Source of the DNA: Ophiura sarsii
Lineage: Eukaryota; Echinodermata; Ophiuroidea; Amphilepidida; Ophiuridae
NCBI GenBank assembly: GCA_035610835.1
Contig: CM069458.1
Span: 35,520,718 to 35,584,717 of the forward strand
DNA: 64,000 bases
Reading direction: 5' to 3'
A program made the translations under genes and the position numbers. Within the stretch, counting starts at the first letter, position 1, and the number at the start of each line of letters is the position of its first letter. The notes below the pieces were generated by a model. That model made no database searches, had not been told where the DNA came from, and saw only the letters and a program-made list of their open reading frames with translations. Shown here piece by piece: positions 34,929 to 47,982 of this stretch.

Positions 34929-37900
34929 GTTGGATAAGGTCATAGGGTTAGGATTGGAGGGTTATAGGGTTAGAGCTATGGGTTAGGGTTAGAGCTATGG
35001 GTTAGGGTTAGGGTCATGAGTTGGGGTTAGGGTTGGGGTTAGGGGCCTGGGGTTAGGGTTGGGGTTAGGATTAGGGCTTAGGCGTAGGGTAAACCTTATG
35101 GGCTATGGGTTTATGCCAAAGGGTGTTTAGGAATGGGTAACTCATAATGAGTATTATGCGCCAAGGGTTATGAGTTTAGGGTTTAAGTTGGGCCCATGTC
35201 GGATTTGTGATTAGCACTGTATATGTCTAGTGATCGCGGCGATACACCCTCCGCTCCTGTCCAAACATTGGCGACTTTCAAGCAATCGCCTCATTGTCCC
35301 CCCCCCCCCCCCCACAACTGCTCCCCTGGCCCCACGCCACCCTACATATGGCTGTTCTTTCATTCACGAGGCCTATCTAATTGAACCATGCCAGTTTTCG
35401 TTTTCTTGTAGACATTTTCACTAGTCCTATAGATAGTTTAGAAGCTACATATAGTGTACCTACTAGTACTAGCTATCAAAATATGTGTTTTACTGAGCAA
35501 GGGATGCAGTGAAGGCTTTGTTTGATAGATTTTACGAATTTAAATTCAATATGCACACTGTTTCAGAGTATTTTACTTCGGCACACCACTTCTTGTTAAG
35601 TAACGGATGAAACAAAATCCCTAAAGCCCATAATTTAGTTGATAAAATATGAATTTCTATAAAACTGCGCTGTAAATGCCCTCTTAGAACCACCATAATT
35701 ATATATTTTGACAATTTCATCTCTTTCATATTGTTACCAACAAAATTCTAAACAATACACAACAAATTTCATCAAATTTCATGCCTTACTTTTAAAACTA
35801 CATCCATTTAAAGATCAGTATTTTTACCCCCAAAATAGCAATAATTTAACAAGCAGGCTGTTATCTTATTTACTAAACAAATCGAATTCATTTAAAAACG
35901 TATGCATGCTTTGACATATCAAAATCGACATTAGGTCAATCATCAAACATATGTTGTCCGTTCATTTTTAAAACATAAAAATGTTTTTCATAAATAAATT
36001 TGATCAAAACGTTGTAATGTTACCGTTGGGTACGCATAGTCTATCAAAAATAAAGCTACACAATATATTACACTCCATAAAGTGATACAATTTTGACTCA
36101 ATTCATGTATGGATGACGTGACACACACTGAGATAGAGATCATTCTTAACTATTTCTGTAAATGTCACTCGTAAAAATAATGTTTTAAACAGTGTTATTT
36201 ATATAGTAAATAGGCCATAGACCTTACCTAATGATTAATAAACGTAATTTAGGTTCTAAATATAACTGAAGCGGGCATGCGTTGTGTCACCTACGCAACG
36301 CGCCTTTGCGTATACACACGCTGAGTTGATGCGCGGTTAGATATACGCTTATGAGTGAGCGTTACGAGATTATTAATAAGTCGGCATAACTTAGAAAGTT
36401 TAATATATCGAATTAATGTAGACTACATTAGGGATGTTACAATACACTGGTGGCAGCGGTGGGGGGGGGGGGGGGTGGGTGAACAACGGGAGACAGCCTG
36501 GCATGACTCCTTGGCCCCGTTGATATCGGTTGAATTGCAGGCTATAAACACAATACAGTAAGAGGATTAGGTTAGGGTTAGTGTTTAGGGTTAGAGGTCC
36601 GAGCTAAGGTTAAGATTAGGGTTATGATCGGGGTTGGATAAGGTCATAGGGTTAGGATTGGAGGGTTATAGGGTTAGAGCTATGGGTTAGGGTTAGAGCT
36701 ATGGGTTAGGGTTAGGGTCATGAGTTGGGGTTAGGGTTGGGGTTAGGGGCCTGGGGTTAGGGTTGGGGTTAGGATTAGGGCTTAGGCGTAGGGTAAACCT
36801 TATGGGCTATGGGTTTATGCCAAAGGGTGTTTAGGAATGGGTAACTCATAATGAGTATTATGCGCCAAGGGTTATGAGTTTAGGGTTTAAGTTGGGCCCA
36901 TGTCGGATTTGTGATTAGCACTGTATATGTCTAGTGATCGCGGCGATACACCCTCCGCTCCTGTCCAAACATTGGCGACTTTCAAGCAATCGCCTCATTG
37001 TCCCCCCCCCCCCCCCCACAACTGCTCCCCTGGCCCCACGCCACCCTACATATGGCTGTTCTTTCATTCACGAGGCCTATCTAATTGAACCATGCCAGTT
37101 TTCGTTTTCTTGTAGACATTTTCACTAGTCCTATAGATAGTTTAGAAGCTACATATAGTGTACCTACTAGTACTAGCTATCAAAATATGTGTTTTACTGA
37201 GCAAGGGATGCAGTGAAGGCTTTGTTTGATAGATTTTACGAATTTAAATTCAATATGCACACTGTTTCAGAGTATTTTACTTCGGCACACCACTTCTTGT
37301 TAAGTAACGGATGAAACAAAATCCCTAAAGCCCATAATTTAGTTGATAAAATATGAATTTCTATAAAACTGCGCTGTAAATGCCCTCTTAGAACCACCAT
37401 AATTATATATTTTGACAATTTCATCTCTTTCATATTGTTACCAACAAAATTCTAAACAATACACAACAATTTCATCAAATTTCATGCCTTACTTTTAAAA
37501 CTACATCCATTTAAAGATCAGTATTTTTACCCCAAAATAGCAATAATTTAACAAGCAGGCTGTTATCTTATTTACTAAACAAATCGAATTCATTTAAAAA
37601 CGTATGCATGCTTTGACATATCAAAATCGACATTAGGTCAATCATCAAACATATGTTGTCCGTTCATTTTTAAAACATAAAATGTTTTTCATAAATAAAT
37701 TTGATCAAAACGTTGTAATGTTACCGTTGGGTACGCATAGTCTATCAAAAATAAAGCTACACAATATATTACACTCCATAAAGTGATACAATTTTGACTC
37801 AATTCATGTATGGATGACGTGACACACACTGAGATAGAGATCATTCTTAACTATTTCTGTAAATGTCACTCGTAAAAATAATGTTTTAACAGTGTTATTT

Positions 37901-39858
37901 ATATAGTAAATAGGCCATAGACCTTACCTAATGATTAATAAACGTAATTTAGGTTCTAAATATAACTGAAGCGGGCATGCGTTGTGTCACCTACGCAACG
38001 CGCCTTTGCGTATACACACGCTGAGTTGATGCGCGGTTAGATATACGCTTATGAGTGAGCGTTACGAGATTATTAATAAGTCGGCATAACTTAGAAAGTT
38101 TAATATATCGAATTAATGTAGACTACATTAGGGATGTTACAATACACTGGTGGCAGCGGTGGGGGGGGGGTGGGTGAACAACGGGAGACAGCCTGGCATG
38201 ACTCCTTGGCCCCGTTGATATCGGTTGAATTGCAGGCTATAAACACAATACAGTAAGAGGATTAGGTTAGGGTTAGTGTTTAGGGTTAGAGGTCCGAGCT
38301 AAGGTTAAGATTAGGGTTATGATCGGGTTGGATAAGGTCATAGGGTTAGGATTGGAGGGTTATAGGGTTAGAGCTATGGGTTAGGGTTAGAGCTATGGGT
38401 TAGGGTTAGGGTCATGAGTTGGGGTTAGGGTTGGGGTTAGGGGCCTGGGGTTAGGGTTGGGGTTAGGATTAGGGCTTAGGCGTAGGGTAAACCTTATGGG
38501 CTATGGGTTTATGCCAAAGGGTGTTTAGGAATGGGTAACTCATAATGAGTATTATGCGCCAAGGGTTATGAGTTTAGGGTTTAAGTTGGGCCCATGTCGG
38601 ATTTGTGATTAGCACTGTATATGTCTAGTGATCGCGGCGATACACCCTCCGCTCCTGTCCAAACATTGGCGACTTTCAAGCAATCGCCTCATTGTCCCCC
38701 CCCCCCCCCCCCCCACAACTGCTCCCCTGGCCCCACGCCACCCTACATATGGCTGTTCTTTCATTCACGAGGCCTATCTAATTGAACCATGCCAGTTTTC
38801 GTTTTCTTGTAGACATTTTCACTAGTCCTATAGATAGTTTAGAAGCTACATATAGTGTACCTACTTGTACTAGCTATCAAAATATGTGTTTTACTGAGCA
38901 AGGGATGCAGTGAAGGCTTTGTTTGATAGATTTTACGAATTTAAATTCAATATGCACACTGTTTCAGAGTATTTTACTTCGGCACACCACTTCTTGTTAA
39001 GTAACGGATGAAACAAAATCCCTAAAGCCCATAATTTAGTTGATAAATATGAATTTCTATAAAACTGCGCTGTAAATGCCCTCTTAGAACCACCATAATT
39101 ATATATTTTGACAATTTCATCTCTTTCATATTGTTACCAACAAAATTCTAACAATACACAACAAATTTCATCAAATTTCATGCCTTACTTTTAAAACTAC
39201 ATCCATTTAAAGATCAGTATTTTTACCCCCAAAATAGCAATAATTTAACAAGCAGGCTGTTATCTTATTTACTAAACAAATCGAATTCATTTAAAAACGT
39301 ATGCATGCTTTGACATATCAAAATCGACATTAGGTCAATCATCAAACATATGTTGTCCGTTCATTTTTAAAACATAAAAATGTTTTTCATAAATAAATTT
39401 GATCAAAACGTTGTAATGTTACCGTTGGGTACGCATAGTCTATCAAAAATAAAGCTACACAATATATTACACTCCATAAAGTGATACAATTTTGACTCAA
39501 TTCATGTATGGATGACGTGACACACACTGAGATAGAGATCATTCTTAACTATTTCTGTAAATGTCACTCGTAAAAATAATGTTTTAACAGTGTTATTTAT
39601 ATAGTAAATAGGCCATAGACCTTACCTAATGATTAATAAACGTAATTTAGGTTCTAAATATAACTGAAGCGGGCATGCGTTGTGTCACCTACGCAACGCG
39701 CCTTTGCGTATACACACGCTGAGTTGATGCGCGGTTAGATATACGCTTATGAGTGAGCGTTACGAGATTATTAATAAGTCGGCATAACTTAGAAAGTTTA
39801 ATATATCGAATTAATGTAGACTACATTAGGGATGTTACAATACACTGGTGGCAGCGGT

Positions 39859-39891
<33 letters not shown>

Positions 39892-42800
39892 GGGTGAACA
39901 ACGGGAGACAGCCTGGCATGACTCCTTGGCCCCGTTGATATCGGTTGAATTGCAGGCTATAAACACAATACAGTAAGAGGATTAGGTTAGGGTTAGTGTT
40001 TAGGGTTAGAGGTCCGAGCTAAGGTTAAGATTAGGGTTATGATCGGGGTTGGATAAGGTCATAGGGTTAGGATTGGAGGGTTATAGGGTTAGAGCTATGG
40101 GTTAGGGTTAGAGCTATGGGTTAGGGTTAGGGTCATGAGTTGGGGTTAGGGTTGGGGTTAGGGGCCTGGGGTAGGGTTGGGGTTAGGATTAGGGCTTAGG
40201 CGTAGGGTAAACCTTATGGGCTATAATTTAGTTGATAAAATATGAATTTCTATAAAACTGCGCTGTAAATGCCCTCTTAGAACCACCATAATTATATATT
40301 TTGACAATTTCATCTCTTTCATATTGTTACCAACAAAATTCTAAACAATACACAACAAATTTCATCAAATTTCATGCCTTACTTTTAAAACTACATCCAT
40401 TTAAAGATCAGTATTTTTACCCCCAAAATAGCAATAATTTAACAAGCAGGCTGTTATCTTATTTACTAAACAAATCGAATTCATTTAAAAACGTATGCAT
40501 GCTTTGACATATCAAAATCGACATTAGGTCAATCATCAAACATATGTTGTCCGTTCATTTTTAAAACATAAAATGTTTTTCATAAATAAATTTGATCAAA
40601 ACGTTGTAATGTTACCGTTGGGTACGCATAGTCTATCAAAAATAAAGCTACACAATATATTACACTCCATAAAGTGATACAATTTTGACTCAATTCATGT
40701 ATGGATGACGTGACACACACTGAGATAGAGATCATTCTTAACTATTTCTGTAAATGTCACTCGTAAAAATAATGTTTTAACAGTGTTATTTATATAGTAA
40801 ATAGGCCATAGACCTTACCTAATGATTAATAAACGTAATTTAAGTTCTAAATATAACTGAAGCGGGCATGCGTTGTGTCACCTACGCAACGCGCCTTTGC
40901 GTATACACACGCTGAGTTGATGCGCGGTTAGATATACGCTTATGAGTGAGCGTTACGAGATTATTAATAAGTCGGCATAACTTAGAAAGTTTAATATATC
41001 GAATTAATGTAGACTACATTAGGGATGTTACAATACACTGGTGGCAGCGGTGGGGGGGGGGGGGGTGGGTGAACAACGGGAGACAGCCTGGCATGACTCC
41101 TTGGCCCCGTTGATATCGGTTGAATTGCAGGCTATAAACACAATACAGTAAGAGGATTAGGTTAGGGTTAGTGTTTAGGGTTAGAGGTCCGAGCTAAGGT
41201 TAGATTAGGGTTATGATCGGGGTTGGATAAGGTCATAGGGTTAGGATTGGAGGGTTATAGGGTTAGAGCTATGGGTTAGGGTTAGAGCTATGGGTTAGGG
41301 TTAGGGTCATGAGTTGGGGTTAGGGTTGGGGTTAGGGGCCTGGGGTTAGGGTTGGGTTAGGATTAGGGCTTAGGCGTAGGGTAAACCTTATGGGCTATGG
41401 GTTTATGCCAAAGGGTGTTTAGGAATGGGTAACTCATAATGAGTATTATGCGCCAAGGGTTATGAGTTTAGGGTTTAAGTTGGGCCCATGTCGGATTTGT
41501 GATTAGCACTGTATATGTCTAGTGATCGCGGCGATACACCCTCCGCTCCTGTCCAAACATTGGCGACTTTCAAGCAATCGCCTCATTGTCCCCCCCCCCC
41601 CCACAACTGCTCCCCTGGCCCCACGCCACCCTACATATGGCTGTTCTTTCATTCACGAGGCCTATCTAATTGAACCATGCCAGTTTTCGTTTTCTTGTAG
41701 ACATTTTCACTAGTCCTATAGATAGTTTAGAAGCTACATATAGTGTACCTACTAGTACTAGCTATCAAAATATGTGTTTTACTGAGCAAGGGATGCAGTG
41801 AAGGCTTTGTTTGATAGATTTTACGAATTTAAATTCAATATGCACACTGTTTCAGAGTATTTTACTTCGGCACACCACTTCTTGTTAAGTAACGGATGAA
41901 ACAAAATCCCTAAAGCCCATAATTTAGTTGATAAAATATGAATTTCTATAAAACTGCGCTGTAAATGCCCTCTTAGAACCACCATAATTATATATTTTGA
42001 CAATTTCATCTCTTTCATATTGTTACCAACAAAATTCTAAACAATACACAACAAATTTCATCAAATTTCATGCCTTACTTTTAAAACTACATCCATTTAA
42101 AGATCAGTATTTTTACCCCAAAATAGCAATAATTTAACAAGCAGGCTGTTATCTTATTTACTAAACAAATCGAATTCATTTAAAAACGTATGCATGCTTT
42201 GACATATCAAAATCGACATTAGGTCAATCATCAAACATATGTTGTCCGTTCATTTTTAAAACATAAAAATGTTTTCATAAATAAATTTGATCAAAACGTT
42301 GTAATGTTACCGTTGGGTACGCATAGTCTATCAAAAATAAAGCTACACAATATATTACACTCCATAAAGTGATACAATTTTGACTCAATTCATGTATGGA
42401 TGACGTGACACACACTGAGATAGAGATCATTCTTAACTATTTCTGTAAATGTCACTCGTAAAAATAATGTTTTAACAGTGTTATTTATATAGTAAATAGG
42501 CCATAGACCTTACCTAATGATTAATAAACGTAATTTAGGTTCTAAATATAACTGAAGCGGGCATGCGTTGTGTCACCTACGCAACGCGCCTTTGCGTATA
42601 CACACGCTGAGTTGATGCGCGGTTAGATATACGCTTATGAGTGAGCGTTACGAGATTATTAATAAGTCGGCATAACTTAGAAAGTTTAATATATCGAATT
42701 AATGTAGACTACATTAGGGATGTTACAATACACTGGTGGCAGCGGTGGGGGGGGGGGTGGGTGAACAACGGGAGACAGCCTGGCATGGACTCCTTGGCCC

Positions 42801-43669
42801 CGTTGATATCGGTTGAATTGCAGGCTATAAACACAATACAGTAAGAGGATTAGGTTAGGGTTAGTGTTTAGGGTTAGAGGTCCGAGCTAAGGTTAAGATA
42901 GGGTTCATGATCGGGGTTGGATAAGGTCATAGGGTTAGGATTGGAGGGTTATAGGGTTAGAGCTATGGGTTAGGGTTAGAGCTATGGGTTAGGGTTAGGG
43001 TCATGAGTTGGGGTTAGGGTTGGGGTTAGGGGCCTGGGGTTAGGGTTGGGTTAGGATTAGGGCTTAGGCGTAGGGTAAACCTTATGGGCTATGGGTTTAT
43101 GCCAAAGGGTGTTTAGGAATGGGTAACTCATAATGAGTATTATGCGCCAAGGGTTATGAGTTTAGGGTTTAAGTTGGGCCATGTCGGATTTGTGATTAGC
43201 ACTGTATATGTCTAGTGATCGCGGCGATACACCCTCCGCTCCTGTCCAAACATTGGCGACTTTCAAGCAATCGCCTCATTGTCCCCCCCCCCCCCCACAA
43301 CTGCTCCCCCTGGCCCCACGCCACCCTACATATGGCTGTTCTTTCATTCACGAGGCCTATCTAATTGAACCATGCCAGTTTTCGTTTTCTTGTAGACATT
43401 TTCACTAGTCCTATAGATAGTTTAGAAGCTACATATAGTGTACCTACTAGTACTAGCTATCAAAATATGTGTTTTACTGAGCAAGGGATGCAGTGAAGGC
43501 TTTGTTTGATAGATTTTACGAATTTAAATTCAATATGCACACTGTTTCAGAGTATTTTACTTCGGCACACCACTTCTTGTTAAGTAACGGATGAAACAAA
43601 ATCCCTAAAGCCCATAATTTAGTTGATAAAATATGAATTTCTATAAAACTGCGCTGTAAATGCCCTCTT
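34929..43669. repeat. Tandem satellite, unit about 1.7 kb, with TTAGGG-like segment
   Basis: Five-plus head-to-tail units. The landmark TGATCGCGGCGATACACCC recurs at 35231, 36935, 38629, 41523 and 43215, with spacing near 1694-1704 except where one unit is deleted. Each unit has a segment of about 230 bp rich in GGGTTAGGGTTAG, a C tract (GTCCCCC...ACAACTG), an AT-rich middle and a G tract (GGTGGCAGCGGTGG...). Units differ mainly in homopolymer length. Small open frames (MIAAIHPPLL..., MKEMKLSKY...) recur only because the unit recurs; one shifts frame with the C tract, so they are not supported as genes. Confidence 0.95.
40195..40240. repeat. Deletion junction in the fourth satellite unit
   Basis: CCTTATGGGCTAT runs directly into AATTTAGTTGATAAAATATG, whereas in other units about 0.52 kb separates these words (compare 38504 and 39032). 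The C-tract and adjacent part are lost. Confidence 0.85.
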
Positions 43670-44315
43670 ATAAGGGGGCGCACCACCAAATATACGCTTC
43701 ATGAAATTTGAGTGTTGACGGTCATGTTCATGGTGCTATTGTGGCGCTTTCTGCAAAACTTGAGATATAGTGTTTGATATCAAATTCAAGCATTTGTCTT
43801 CAATTTTTTGAATATTTTACCAAAATTTGGAAAACCCTGTTGAATATTTTGCGTGGGACACTTTGTAAATTATACGCGGCGCATTTTCAGACGTGTTTAG
43901 AGTCATTTTCATGGGCATATTTTGAAATATTCTGCAGTACTTGAGAGACACTGTTTGCTCTCAAAATACGGGAAATTATCTCAACTCTCTAAATCACCGG
44001 TCAAAACATGGTCCTATCCCTTGACTTTTCCCGCTACAGCGACAAATAGCGCCGCAACCCTATTTCAATGATACACATCACTCATATTTGGGTATCGGCT
44101 GTCGTGAACATCCGCGTGCCTATTTTAGCTTAACGTTTTCAAAATAGTATGATTTGTTGGTTATATAATCTTAACTTATATCTCAATCATATTGCCGAAT
44201 ATCGTGCAATTTCAAGCCTATCTTCTTATTAAAATCGTGACTTCAATGTTAGAACTTCATTACCGAATTTCGTTATTACATAAATGCGGAGTGATTTGGT
44301 GGTGCGCCCCCTTAC
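43670..44315. mobile_element. MITE with TAAGGGGGCGCACCACCAAA termini
   Basis: TAAGGGGGCGCACCACCAAA (T) at the left and its exact inverse TTTGGTGGTGCGCCCCCTTA at the right. The left edge is where the satellite stops (…GCCCTCTTA); the right edge abuts the next MITE. Confidence 0.88.
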
Positions 44316-44316
44316 C

Positions 44317-44794
44317 TTAAAGGGAGCACAACACTATGTCGCGTCCCATTGACTTTACACGGCGAGTACTCCATATTCAAGTCGCTGTAAATCCAGAGTG
44401 CTCGCGACTAGATCAGTGAAATTTCGATATGTTTTAGGACCATCTGTGTATTTTAACATATCTCAATATGAACTAAGAAAGGCCGTCAAGATTTTTTGCT
44501 AGAAGCCGTTGAAATTAAATGGTATGATTACGCGAGTAAATATTCGGTTCTAACCCGTTAATGCACCATGTGTGTAAATCGGCCCGTTATTTATATTTCA
44601 GCTAAACTCATCGAATTTTCTGTTGTAAACATTAAATATATAGTCCATAAAATCCATAAAACGCAAATTTGATATCATTACCAGTAAAATTGATGCCAAT
44701 TTTGCACATTCACTTGGTCAAAAGGAACTATTATCGTACTCAAGTTTTGCCGGAAGTGCCGCGCAAAACCGACTTAGTGGTGTGCTCCCTTCAA
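44317..44794. mobile_element. MITE AGGGAGCACAACACTA, copy 1
   Basis: TTAAAGGGAGCACAACACTA at the left; TTAGTGGTGTGCTCCCTTCAA at the right. The interior appears identical to the copy at 45319-45795. Confidence 0.88.
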
Positions 44795-45131
44795 GGTGAC
44801 ACTTTTGGTCAAAATCATTAAAAAATTGATATCAACTTGTTCAGCACAAAATTTTGAATAAACTAGCCAGATATCATGTCAATCGAACACTCCGTTTTTG
44901 AGATATGCTCAGATTGCGGAGAGCGCATCTTGCGTAAAATCACTATATTCCGGGGTTTTTATCCTAATCGGACGCGCGTTCTACGCCTACACTCAACATA
45001 CTCAAGTAAATTCAACTTTTTTGAGTGAAATCCGGGTGCAAATCCAACCGATTTTGATTTTGATCAGTCACTGATAATGTTGAACTAACATAACAACTGA
45101 AAAAGTCACATTTAATGTATAAAAAAGAGCA

Positions 45132-45171
<40 letters not shown>

Positions 45172-45318
45172 TGGTCCTTGTTAAACCAAACAATGTTGGC
45201 ATTGTGCGATATTTAAACTGCCCAGATCTGAAATCTACGCATAGATTTGGGTGAAACCCGACTTCAGCATTCACCATTTGTGGTATTCCCGTTTCGTGTG
45301 GAGCACCGGTTATTTACC
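44795..45318. other. Spacer with a C39 tract
   Basis: Between two MITE copies. Contains an uninterrupted C run at 45133-45171 and no recognised gene. Confidence 0.8.
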
Positions 45319-45795
45319 TTAAAGGGAGCACAACACTATGTCGCGTCCCATTGACTTTACACGGCGAGTACTCCATATTCAAGTCGCTGTAAATCCAGAG
45401 TGCTCGCGACTAGATCAGTGAAATTTCGATATGTTTTAGGACCATCTGTGTATTTTAACATATCTCAATATGAACTAAGAAAGGCCGTCAAGATTTTTTG
45501 CTAGAAGCCGTTGAAATTAAATGGTATGATTACGCGAGTAAATATTCGGTTCTAACCCGTTAATGCACCATGTGTGTAAATCGGCCCGTTATTTATATTT
45601 CAGCTAAACTCATCGAATTTTCTGTTGTAAACATTAAATATATAGTCCATAAAATCCATAAAACGCAAATTTGATATCATTACCAGTAAAATTGATGCCA
45701 ATTTTGCACATTCACTTGGTCAAAAGGAACTATTATCGTACTCAAGTTTTGCCGGAAGTGCCGCGCAAAACCGACTTAGTGGTGTGCTCCCTTAA
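45319..45795. mobile_element. MITE AGGGAGCACAACACTA, copy 2
   Basis: TTAAAGGGAGCACAACACTA at the left and AGTGGTGTGCTCCCTTAAGG at the right; TTAA at both borders. By eye no interior difference from copy 1. Confidence 0.9.
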
Positions 45796-46383
45796 GGTTG
45801 CGAGAAAAATTCCGCGGCTAGCTCTCTTCTACCGAATTACGTCGCATCCGAAACTTGATGCGTAAAACCTATTTACACGAATCTTGTCATCTTTATTAGG
45901 TACACGGGCTTCTACATGATATCCCAAGAGCACCGGTGATTTTTTAATTTTCAAATACGACATCTGTGCTCCATGCTCTTTCCACTTAGTAAGATAATTT
46001 ATACAGTTGAATTCATTGTGTATGTGTATGGCATGCTATCTTCTTGTTATCATGAAATAGGACAAAGAGTGGTAAATACAGGTAATTCAATATGGGATTT
46101 CACTTGGTCCTGCACTTTGGTGTGCAGATATAATAAACATCAAACAAAATAATGTGAGTTGTCGCAATAATTATTATGAATATTATTTCACATGGCACAA
46201 TATCTCTTATTTGTCAACAACAAAAAGAGTGGTCAAACAGAAATGAAAGACCAACATTCTTGTGATATTTAGATGTATCAAACTATCTGGTTTGGGTTTA
46301 TTTTAGTATGTATACTAGTTACTAGTATATTAATTGTATATTTTTAGCATAATTATGTAGTTTTAAAGATTTTCTGTAGTTTT

Positions 46384-46870
46384 CACACTACTAAATAGAG
46401 CTCCATAGGGATGTGTACAAAAACACTGATATAAAACTCTGTGTTAGACCACTAAATTGCGAAATTGGACCTTGTAGAGTGATTTTTTCTGAAGATGATC
46501 ACATTTTCTCACCAAAAAGTGAAAAAAATAGGTAGGTGAACCTGCTCGATTTTTCAAAATACGCCCATGGAGTTGACTACCTCTCTGACGAGCTTGGAAA
46601 TGCCGCCGTAATCGTCAATGTTTCCAGTAAAAAACACAAATTTGAAAGATCTCTCAAAATTTATCTAGATGATATTCACAGTTTATAGTCAGGGTGCATG
46701 TAGGTGATGTCCCATTAATCATAATTAATCAAAAATCATAGTCATTTACGCAATTGTATTACCGTCAAGTTTTTTTAATTGAGGATTTTGCCATGCATAT
46801 TTTCCGATTCTAGCTTTAAACACCGCCCTTAAGGTTAGGGGATACCCCATTTAGTGTAGTGCACCCTTAA
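46384..46870. mobile_element. MITE family CACTACTAAATAG, copy 2
   Basis: CACACTACTAAATAGAGCTC at the left (outermost about 8 bases missing); TTAGTGTAGTGCACCCTTAA at the right. Near-identical to 47983-48478. Confidence 0.88.
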
Positions 46871-47982
46871 GGAAATTGATATTGTGCTGAATGTACTTGA
46901 AATGTATTGAAATAGTTACCTTGAATCCTTTCGAACATTTTGTGATCATTTCAATGATATTTCCATGTTGTTATAATTATTTATGAGTGGAATTTGTCAT
47001 GTATGGATACCTGCTATCTACTGAAGATAGCAAAATTAACATAGCAATATTACATTTTGTGAGGACAGCTACAATCCTTTTTAAAAGAAATACTTGTCAG
47101 GACAGCGTTCATCCTTTTTAAAGAAATTCTTGTTGTATTGAATGTCTAGGTGTGTTTTTACTGACAGGGTAGGGTACATGCACTGTGTTGTTGTACAAAA
47201 ATAATCAAAAATAGATTCCAAAATGATAACGTTGGTGACTTTCCCCACCAATGTTCAAATTTGATGAATTAATCTACAAAATAACAGCAGATGTACACTT
47301 AATCAGGTCAGACTTTGTTTATCATTTAACTTACCTGTTAAATGGTTTTGCCTCCAGAATGCAGGCATTATACACAATACCTTCATGGATGTGACCTTCA
47401 CATCTTAAAATAGTTTTACAACTTGAGCTTAACTTAGTAACACAACATAAGCTTAAGCCTACTCCATCCATCATCAATGCATGGAATAATAAAAATAAAA
47501 ATAAAAAATAAATAAAAAATAAGCTTACTTCATAGATATTTCAAATGTGGCCAAATTTTACTCAAGGCTTCATAGTAAGTTACTTTTATGCTCCGTATCA
47601 CCCCCCCCCCCCCCCCCCCCCCCCCCATGTACCCCATTGAAGTGCTTACTTGACATTTTTTACCCAAGTGGTGCACCTTAAAACTGTGCAGGACTGCTGC
47701 ATTTGATCCGACATTGTCCGGTCAGATGAGATGAAAGGCAGCGGTTTGCTTAAAAATCATCCTTTTCTCTCTAAATAGCATAGAATTACAGTTTCCAATA
47801 GGCTTACTTACAAAACACGTCAAAATAGGTCAAATTAAGGCAACAATTGGATCGAAACAATCTCATTCTGGTCGAAAAATCCTTGTTTTACAATATTTGT
47901 CTCGAATAAAATTCAAAACAGCTGATTTCTGCCCTAATTTTACTTAATAATGGGGTCAAGGGTCAAATATGGCCGAATTCCC
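46871..47982. other. Non-coding stretch with C26 tract and a solo minisatellite unit
   Basis: CTGCTATCTACTGAAGATAG at 47008 resembles one unit of the array at 54540-55740. A C26 tract lies at 47601-47626; an (AAAAT/AATAAA) low-complexity run lies near 47495-47522. Confidence 0.7.

Noticed and set aside
34960..35090. A true telomere or chromosome end
   Set aside because: TTAGGG words are degenerate, embedded in a longer unit and followed by unique sequence and genes, so this is interstitial.
35230..43408. Recurring 60-68-codon frames in the satellite
   Set aside because: They recur because the unit does; frames shift with the C and G tract length and no domain is recognisable.
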